Positions 56,431-64,000 of a DNA stretch of 64,000 nucleotides are shown here, in pieces; position 1 is the stretch's first letter; each line of letters opens with the position of its first letter. Under the pieces are notes generated by a model. It had not been told where the DNA came from. It saw only the letters and a program-made list of their open reading frames with translations, and did no database searches. Both the position numbers and the translations under genes were made by a program. Source of the DNA: Asterias rubens (Eukaryota; Echinodermata; Asteroidea; Forcipulatida; Asteriidae); contig NC_047062.1 of NCBI RefSeq assembly GCF_902459465.1, positions 4,342,501 through 4,406,500 of the forward strand, written 5' to 3'.

Positions 56431-59400
56431 GATTTCCGTATTGTTCATGAGTGAGTGCAAATGCAGACAAAATAGTTTTATTTCGAGTTTTCTTTTTGCT
56501 CTCAGAAAAATCTGCAAAATTGTTATTGTAATAAACCGTAGACGTATAGACGTATGTAAAAGTTGCAGCCAATATAGGTCAGCTTTTGTATGTACTCAAT
56601 AAAATGTTCCTACTTTTCTCCAAAGGGCCAAATATCAATCCTACTAATGATTTGAATTTACTCATGTGTAGTAAAAGCATGAATAGAACTGTGATTAGCG
56701 GTTCATATTAAAGAAGTTAACTTAAGAAAAGTTGGAAATGATTGCAATAGGAAGTATTATATTGCATAGTTTTAATCAGTGAGATCCCGCAAGTTAGAGT
56801 GAGTAGAGAACTCTAGTGAGTAGTTTTTGATTTGAGTCCTACAAAAAAAATATTGAGAAAAAAATACTGATGCCCTCCTTTATTTTGTTAGCATCATGGA
56901 CATATAAAAGCAGTGGAAGCAACTCGTATAAACTGTCTATCACCGCCGTGCGTCTATTGTTTACTTTTTTATAAAAAATAAAAAAGTGGTAAGTTTACCG
57001 AAGGTCATCAGTACTTACCTCGCATCTTCTTCTAAAGAGTTCATTTGCACTTGTCCCTTACACAGCTGTTAACATCTTGAGGTTGCTCTTGACCAATCCC
57101 TATTAATGAACAGTCACATCATTGTCTGCAAAAGTGGTTATTTTCAAATTCACAATTTGGGGAAATGTTGTTCATCACTCAAAATGCATGCTGTCAGAAC
57201 GCTGTCAGATCATAGGTACTTTCAGGCATTTACTAAATCTGCCAAATCATTTATGTACGGTGCTAGGGAAGTGGATCTCCCAGGTCTATCTATAGCTAAA
57301 TTTTTGCGTTCACTTCACCACTGGCTCCCCATCAAGAAAACAATCGTGTTTAACAAATTTCTATTTGTATATAGATCCTTCCAATGGCAATTTCCTAGTT
57401 TGTTACTTTTCTGCCAATCTTACATTGTATATACAGATGGGCTGGGAGGTCACAGGTTGCTCCTCTTCCGATTTCAACCGGCTAGTTGTTTCAAGCTCCA
57501 AAGGGAAGGGCTGAGGACAGCTCATTCTTTGCTGTTGTCCCTTTTAGGAAACAACCAGCCGTGTGATATCAGGGAAACCCGCTACTACTGCGACATACAA
57601 GCGCAAATTCAACTCACCCATTTCCTAGCCTGTGATTAGGTTTGTTGTTATGTATTTTCTTCATCTCTTTGTGTAATTCTGATGGTGATTACAAGTCGCT
57701 GTATTCTTGTAGGGCGCCATAATTATACATGCTCTGTTGTGTAATATTATTGTTAAATAGCCAATAATTGTCAGTACATTGGCGTTAATTTATACTAAAC
57801 ATTGTATGATGGCAAATCTGCACCATCAATCAAAGATGATGAACACACCCAAAAACCAACAAACAGCCTTATTGTAATTTTGGACGTTCTATAACAAGTT
57901 GTGAAAAGTTCAGTTATCCACTCGAGTAAGGAGAATCACTCAAGTTTATAGCCACTATTGTTGGCCCCCAGGATTTCTTAAGACACTTTCAGGCGAGTGC
58001 AACTTGTTCAGACTTGTTGATTTGGTTGTATCACGACAAGCCCCATCTGAAACGGGTACACAAAGATGTTTGTGACGCCCTTAATGGCTCAGTTCACACA
58101 TTCACCAAGTGACAGTCTGCAATGATATCGCTTGTGCGCATGAGTGCGTCCACTCACGTCAACCATTTTACTCTCCATATTGCTAATTAATGTGTATACA
58201 TGTAATGTATTTGGTAAGAATGTTTTAAACTTCAGAAATAACTGAATTGTTGTATTTATGGTGTTGGAAAATGAAACAGCGAAACATAAACGTGATCTAG
58301 ACCCATTTCCTGCTGTATCTTTACTGTTGTAGTATCTTCAAGACAAAGTGTAATAAGGTTCTATCTGAATAATGTCAATCCTCCAGAGAAATAGCCTTGA
58401 AAATGCCCGACATAAACATGCATGTACTATCTCTGACAAAACTTAGGGAATAAACCATACTTCTTCTTTTACCCGATAATGATTCTCAAATAATTTTTAA
58501 AAGATCTGGTCATACACATTTTTCAAGCATGGAGATTTGTCTACAGGGGAACGACCGTGGCATGTGAAACGCAACTTTAATCGTATACTTTATTATCATT
58601 TAATGAACATGAAGTTTGACATTAATGTTGCTTTTGTATGAAAGAATAACCAAAGTTCAAAGGAATTACTTAGCTAAATTTTAAATGCAACCAACAATGA
58701 CCATCACCGCTCAACAGTTTTCGCGAAAACATATAATGGTGTTCGGCCTTGAGATTTATGAAGATACATACCTAACTGTTCATTGACTCATGGCGGATTT
58801 GATTGTTTGTTTTGGTCAAGAGAAAGGATCCATCTTTGTGGGTCCTATCTCTGTATGGTTTTATATAGACGTATGAAATAGGCACATGGACATGCCTCAG
58901 AATTAATAATAAACGCAACCCCTTGTACTGACGTCAGCAGATCAATTTCAAGATGGCTTATTTTGTATTAGTACGTCTAGTCGACCATGTTTACAAACAC
59001 ACACCACACAAGATGTACACTATTCTTTTACCAATTATGCCCGTCCGAAGGAGGCATTCTTCTATAATTAGCACCACGCGAGTAAAACTGACCCAAGAAC
59101 AGTCAAGCCCTGTTATACTGCAAAGTCTGCCTCCCCGAAAAAGTCTGCCCCTCTCAACGTCCTCCAAATGCCAAGTCCATCGGATCCTGCTTTGTGTTTG
59201 CACACAGACCAGACGGCATAATTGAGCCCACCGTCAGCCTGTGTAATCACGTAGCGGGGTTATCAATGGATTACGCCGATTGTGTTAACCTGATCATTCA
59301 TGCTACTGGATGAACCGTCTGGACTTGTTCAGCTCATCGGCAATCATAAAAAGCTGGGATAACCAGTTTACAACATCAGTGTCATCTCACTACCTCTAGC

Positions 59401-59474
59401 TGTTACATTGTACCTCTATTGCTCTACCTCGTCATACCGTATTTTCACAAGTCTTGGAATTTCCTGGAGATATC
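56431..59474. other. Intergenic region upstream of lefty
   Basis: About 3 kb with a decayed LINE remnant at 57090-57780 and otherwise unique AT-rich sequence. A short ORF at 58953-59225 has no recognisable product. The lefty promoter should lie in the right-hand part; no unambiguous TATA box or clustered FoxH1/Smad sites could be called by eye. Confidence 0.4.
57090..57780 (+). pseudogene. Decayed LINE remnant
   Basis: Scattered matches to the same LINE C-terminal region in shifting frames (FMYGAREVDLPGLS, LHHWLPIKKTIVFNKFLFVY, then RGLRTAHSLLLSLLGNNQPC), with a 3' end like TGTAGGGCGCCATAAT. Far older than the 26-28 kb copy. Confidence 0.6.
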
Positions 59475-62045
59475 ATGGAAGCTCGGCTCTTCTCTTTCTG
59501 GATTATTATCGTCGTTTCCGAGGTGCTGCTCTGCCTTGGTGCCCCCTTTCAGCCAGACCCGTTCCGGGGGATGGACTCTGAAGTAGACCCATTTGAGATG
59601 GACTTGATGGAGAGACTCGGTGTTAAAGACCCTTCAGCCACACCCAGCATCGACAGAAAAGACATAGTCATCCCGGATCATATTTACGCCAAATATTCAT
59701 CGCTTCTGAAACATCACCGTATGAAAAGGAAAACTATCACACAAGGAGTACGTGAGAACCCTGGTAAGTAAAATAATATTTAAATTATTTTATTCTTTTT
59801 GTACTATGATTTAATCTTTTAATCAACGGCCCCTTTTTATTTCATGATTATATGAACAAGTCAAGAGTTGAAATGCGCCTGAAACAATAAATAAAATTCT
59901 GTCTTATTTTGATACCAAGGGCAAACCATCAAAGTTCTTCAATTCACTTTATGCAAGCTTGCAACTTTTCGGCTGATCAGCCGATTTACACTTTATTCAT
60001 TCATTGTACAGTGCCATAGAAAACTGAAACCCATTTTTGCAAAAGTTTTGTGTGAGAGGCAGTCTCCCCTTTCTCCTAAAACAAAGTTACATGTACATTT
60101 CCGCAAAAACTGGACTTGTCAATAATATAAACAAAATATGTGTTTACAAAAATCAACAACTTAAGTTTAATCTGTTCATCTAATCAAGGTATCCGCGGTC
60201 GAGTTGTCTCCGCTTCTCAGTCTCGTCATGTCTACACCTTCGACATGTCATCCCTGCCGGCAGGTAGCGAGGTAATGATGGCTGAACTCCGGATCTACAA
60301 GGAACTACCGAATCATTCCATCCATAAGCCGAATGCAACCCATCGCCACGGAGTAACCGGAGGCCTCACCTCTCTCCATCAGGTGACTACCAACAACTCG
60401 CAAGGAGGTGGCGACAGTCCAAGTACACTATGCAAAGTTGATGAAAGGTTAGTATTTCAGAGAAACATTTTCAAAGAAAATCTTTTCAATAGGAATTCAA
60501 CCTGTTGATTTTGTGCACATTTTCGACTTCGGACATTGTCTTTTGAAATAGATCAGTTTTCTTCCGAGTTGAAATGGGCTTTTTTTCAAATAAATCTGTC
60601 TTTATTTATACATCACCGTAATTCGTCACCAATTGCTGCTATGATGGATGCCAAAAACAGATAGTTTGATTGCATATAAACTATACATTCATAATAGTGT
60701 ATTGAATTGTTCTCTAATGGTATTAAATTGTTCTGTCTCAACAGAGTAATCAACTTGGACTCGTTCGGTTGGAAGAATTTTGACGCCACAGCCCCCGTGA
60801 CGCAATGGTTGGAGACACCATCGACCAACTTGGGTCTGGAACTGCACGTGGACCCAGTGAGATCCGGGTCTTACGCCAGGAGGGTTGCCGAGCGTGTGCA
60901 CTTCAGTCCGGAGGAAGAACCAGATCACGAGGAGAGAGGTGTGCCGATGCTTATCGTCTACACAATCAAATACGCTCCAATGTAAGTGTTATATCACCAT
61001 TTTCCGGTGCAACTTATTCTAAGAGAATCGGTCGTTTACTAACAACCTTAATTTGATAATTTCTTTCAAAATGATTTTAGATTGAACATTTTTGAGTGAC
61101 TTTGTGTTTGTTTGAATTACAACAAATATCAATCTGAAATCATTTTAAAAGAACTGATCAAATCAAGGTTGTTGGAACTCTCACTAGCGAAGCCAGCACA
61201 TTCATAAACAAAACAGAATATTTAAATACTATGGGAATTTTAGTTTGGGCTCATCAGAACGATAATGACATATGACATGATGAAAGTCTTTCTTACGTGA
61301 ACGACACATAAACCACTTTTGTACAAAACAAATTGACTAGTTGAACCATTGAGGAAGGAAATGACATTCCTCCATCATTGAATCTACCAACTGAGCTATC
61401 TAGATGTTGACGGTCTCCCATATTTCGTTTTCCTTGTTGCTTTTTACTGAACAAAATAATTCAGGTACAGCAAATTTCTACTCCCTGTCTCAATATTACT
61501 CCATCACTTTTATCCAAATCCCTCCTGCATGAATAGATGGATTGCAGGTGACGTCATTGACCGCTAAAAAAAAAACACGTGCACGACTCTCAGCCAATGA
61601 TAGCCTTTCACGCGTGCACGATTCATCAAAAACGGCGGCCAATGAAAGTGGTCTGAATACTGATAACCAATCTTCCATTCTTGTTTCCCATCTCCTCCTC
61701 AGTGACGACCCCGTAGACTGCTCCACAGACGGCTCAGACTCAGACCGCTGCTGTCGGATACCCAAACACGTGGACTTCAGGCGTACCTCGTGGACCAACC
61801 GTTGGATTATAGAACCAGCTGGCTTTGAATCCTACGACTGCGCCGGACCTTGCCAACGTAGCCATCATTCACGCCGAACCTTACGGGATGTTTTTGGACT
61901 GAGACCCGGTAGTTACCAGACATGTGGTGTGGCTAGATTCTCATCTCTACCCATGATGTACTTGATTGAGCGGGGCGGAGTCAGTGAACTTGAAGTAGAG
62001 GAAATACCTAATATGATTGTTGATGAATGCGAGTGTACGGCCTAG
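59475..62045 (+). CDS. lefty: Lefty (antivin), TGF-beta-family Nodal antagonist, complete
   Basis: Lefty is a secreted monomeric ligand that blocks Nodal signalling by binding Nodal or its co-receptor, and limits Nodal in axial and left-right patterning. Exons 59475-59763, 60189-60447, 60745-60981, 61703-62045; phases agree and give 375 aa (human about 366, also four coding exons). The ATG at 59475 opens a signal peptide (about 1-22, FWIIIVVSEVLLCLGAP). The prodomain has a furin-type RMKR at 82-85 and lefty-like segments (RVINLDSFGWKNFDATAPV). The mature region has cysteines 268, 278, 279, 308, 312, 336, 371 and 373: DRCCRIPKHVDF, FESYDCAGPC, and the end CECTA. At the position where most family members have adjacent CC there is a single Cys336 (YQTCGVARF), and the long helix is shortened. 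This loss of the inter-chain cysteine is diagnostic of Lefty. The alternative Nodal/BMP assignment is excluded by the same feature. Confidence 0.96.
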
Positions 62046-63690
62046 TACACATCATCACTCGAACATACATTATTATTAATCGAATATACATATATACATT
62101 TCATTCAAAATGAAATGTTAAAGTCGCGATATTTTTACTAATTGAAAGAAAGCAATATTTTGGTTGACAGAAATGTGGCTGTTATGGAGACAGAAAAAGT
62201 CTTAGGTTTATCAAACAACCTTTTCAATTTTACTAGGCTTTTAAATACCACCATTCTGTTTACACATGTGAGCTTGCATTTTGATTTTATTTTTCGAGAT
62301 TCAAAATGAGTAATCACTTGCCAACTCACTTTTCCGAAATTGGTTATTGGTTCACCGCCCGTTTCCCTCGTACCAGAATACAAACACGTGACAATGCCAA
62401 GTATGTTAGGACAATAATATTTCGCCTCTCAATTCTGTGTACAAACAGAACACTCACTCTGTGCAAATTGATCTTGATCATGATGGGGCTATCTTGACTT
62501 TCTTGTTTTTCAACTATGATGCAACTAACCCGAGGCTAAAAGGAAAATATAATCTGGTCCCCTGTTATGATACGAGAATTTGAGCTATTGTACACAGGGT
62601 ACCCGACACAGGTGACCACATCGCGATGACGGTGTAATGACGCTATCACTGCAATCTTGGTCAGGTTCCCTGTATACCAAACAGCAACATTATTTCTATT
62701 TCTAATTCCACAAAAGGCTGCCAGACTATTTTTTACTTCGAGCCTCAGTTTGGTAACAATGGTTTAATGGAAGATAAACAAGATGGTGACACCATGATAA
62801 AGGTATATTGCGCCAACCAAACGAAGACGATTTTAGGGGTTATTTTGTTTATCACCAGCGTTGTGTTTTCACTACCTCTTTTGTAGATAATTTATGTAAA
62901 ACCATACCATATTATATAAGTAGCTCTGAGCTACACAGCTGTATGTAAGTAGTAACAAACAAGCGTTATGTACATAATTCTAATGTAAAGAGATATAATA
63001 TTATCATAAATTATTACCGTATAACAATAATTGATACAAGTTGTTTTAGTTGTGTCTTTTCTTTCTGGTTTTTAGCTTACTTGACCCATTAGGCCTCCTT
63101 CCCATCACATTGTACCGGGTGGATTTCAATTAAAAAGTTACATTTGGCTTCAATTTTATTATGATGAAAAAATAACGACAGTGAACTCAACTTCAGATCA
63201 AATCCAGCGGTATTCTTCCACATTCTATGCATATGCATTTGTAGCTGATGTTGCCGCTCTGACGTCACAGTTTGTTCACCAATTTGGAAACAATAATTGT
63301 GCCTCTGGATGCATGCACTCACTACTCCCCTGGCATTCAGTCTATGATAATAAATATTCAAAAAATACTCTGAAAACACTTAGAAGTCTCGCAGATGTTT
63401 ACCTACAAAGAGCAAATTATCCAGTTGACACTCCCATAAATGTTCATCTACAGCTCAATTTAACAAGGGTTGTCCCAAAGGAAAGCCCGTCGAGCTATCT
63501 TCCCACCAAATAAAAGAACACCCAGACGCACACTTTCTAAAATTTCCAAACGTCGAACACCAATCTTGAAAAATGGCCTATATTCGGCTCTCGGCAAAAA
63601 AGAATGAACCATTTTCAGGGCCTTAAATATATGATTTTGTTTGTAAACGTTGCACCCCTTTTACATGGTTCTCAATCGGTTTAATACAAA
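62046..63690. other. lefty 3' flank
   Basis: No credible ORF. AT-rich sequence; the lefty 3' UTR should start here, but no single poly(A) signal stands out among several AATAAA-like words (for example ATAATAAATATTC near 63350). The right end meets a palindromic MITE at 63694. Confidence 0.4.
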
Positions 63691-63693
63691 AAA

Positions 63694-64000
63694 AATTAGA
63701 ACACGTTATTGCCTTGGATCGGTCGAGTTGGTCTTTGAAAAGCGCATGATAACCGTTTGTTATAGAATGCATGGTTAGAAAGATATTTTTAGAATGTAAA
63801 AAGTAGAATGTAATGATCCACACAAGTATCACTCCAAATTGCGTGGTTTTCCATTTATCTTCTCGACACACATGGTCGGCCACTTATGGGAGTCAATTTT
63901 TGACACATTTTTGACTCCCATAAATGGCCGACCGTGTTAGTTCGCAAAGTAAAAGGAAAACTACGCAATATCGAGGCAGATGTGTGTGGATGATTGTATT
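63694..64000. mobile_element. Palindromic MITE, family C copy 3, cut by window end
   Basis: Starts AGAACACGTTATTGCCTTGG, matches the other two copies through the inner hairpin (TGGCCGACCGTGTTAGTTCG) and continues past the window edge. Confidence 0.85.

Noticed and set aside
58953-59225. 90-codon plus-strand ORF upstream of lefty
   Set aside because: No recognisable domain, biased composition and no splice or homology support; probably chance.
63181-63513. 110-codon plus-strand ORF downstream of lefty
   Set aside because: The start is a non-ATG codon in the listed frame, with no recognisable motif; treated as chance ORF in the 3' flank.
1-64000. CRISPR arrays, operons, bacterial promoters or insertion sequences
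   Set aside because: The window is intron-rich animal DNA; direct repeats are minisatellites or transposons without spacer regularity.

Overview
This is eukaryotic nuclear DNA from a metazoan: coding sequence is split into short exons with GT/AG introns, and introns and spacers are full of MITEs, tRNA-derived SINEs and decayed LINEs. Lefty limits it to deuterostome-like animals. The intron lengths, the TTAGGG-type interstitial telomere tract and the dispersed repeat beginning AAAGGCAGTGGACACTATTG suggest an echinoderm, perhaps a sea star. The phylum is inference from general character, not from a database match. I rebuilt gene models by hand from splice sites and reading-frame phase.

Layout: (1) 1-6060 (+), the 3' part of DNA polymerase alpha subunit B (pola2), 8 exons. 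(2) 28259-8731 (-), a complete 19-exon gene for a protein of about 1121 aa with two cadherin-like beta-sandwich domains, a U-box, a TRAF-type zinc finger, TPR-like helices, an Ala/Arg/Gly/Pro repeat linker and a conserved-looking C-terminal module; I recognise no named orthologue, and it is the most novel item here. (3) 28569-34008 (+), sde2, 7 exons, head-to-head with gene 2 across about 310 bp. (4) 52016-38900 (-), an 18-exon gene for a Ser/Thr/Lys-rich, mostly disordered protein of about 989 aa that I cannot name. (5) 54703-56430 (+), a 3-exon gene for a 148-aa Pro/Ser/Thr-rich protein, unnamed. (6) 59475-62045 (+), lefty, the TGF-beta-family Nodal antagonist, 4 exons.

The gene order is convergent (pola2 / gene 2), divergent (gene 2 / sde2), convergent (sde2 / gene 4), divergent (gene 4 / small gene), then lefty. 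Two genes (pola2, sde2) act in DNA replication or replication stress. Gene 4 and the small gene have TP-rich, basic, nuclear-looking sequences, but any shared pathway is speculation. Lefty is a separate developmental gene.

The rest is largely mobile DNA: TTAA-flanked palindromic MITEs (at least three families and more than 15 copies), TTA/TAA-flanked Harbinger-like MITEs, one hAT-like MITE with an 8-bp target duplication that consists of a splice donor, tRNA-headed SINEs, a 5'-truncated CR1/L2-like LINE with a YADD box, and a palindromic minisatellite element with a telomere-repeat core.
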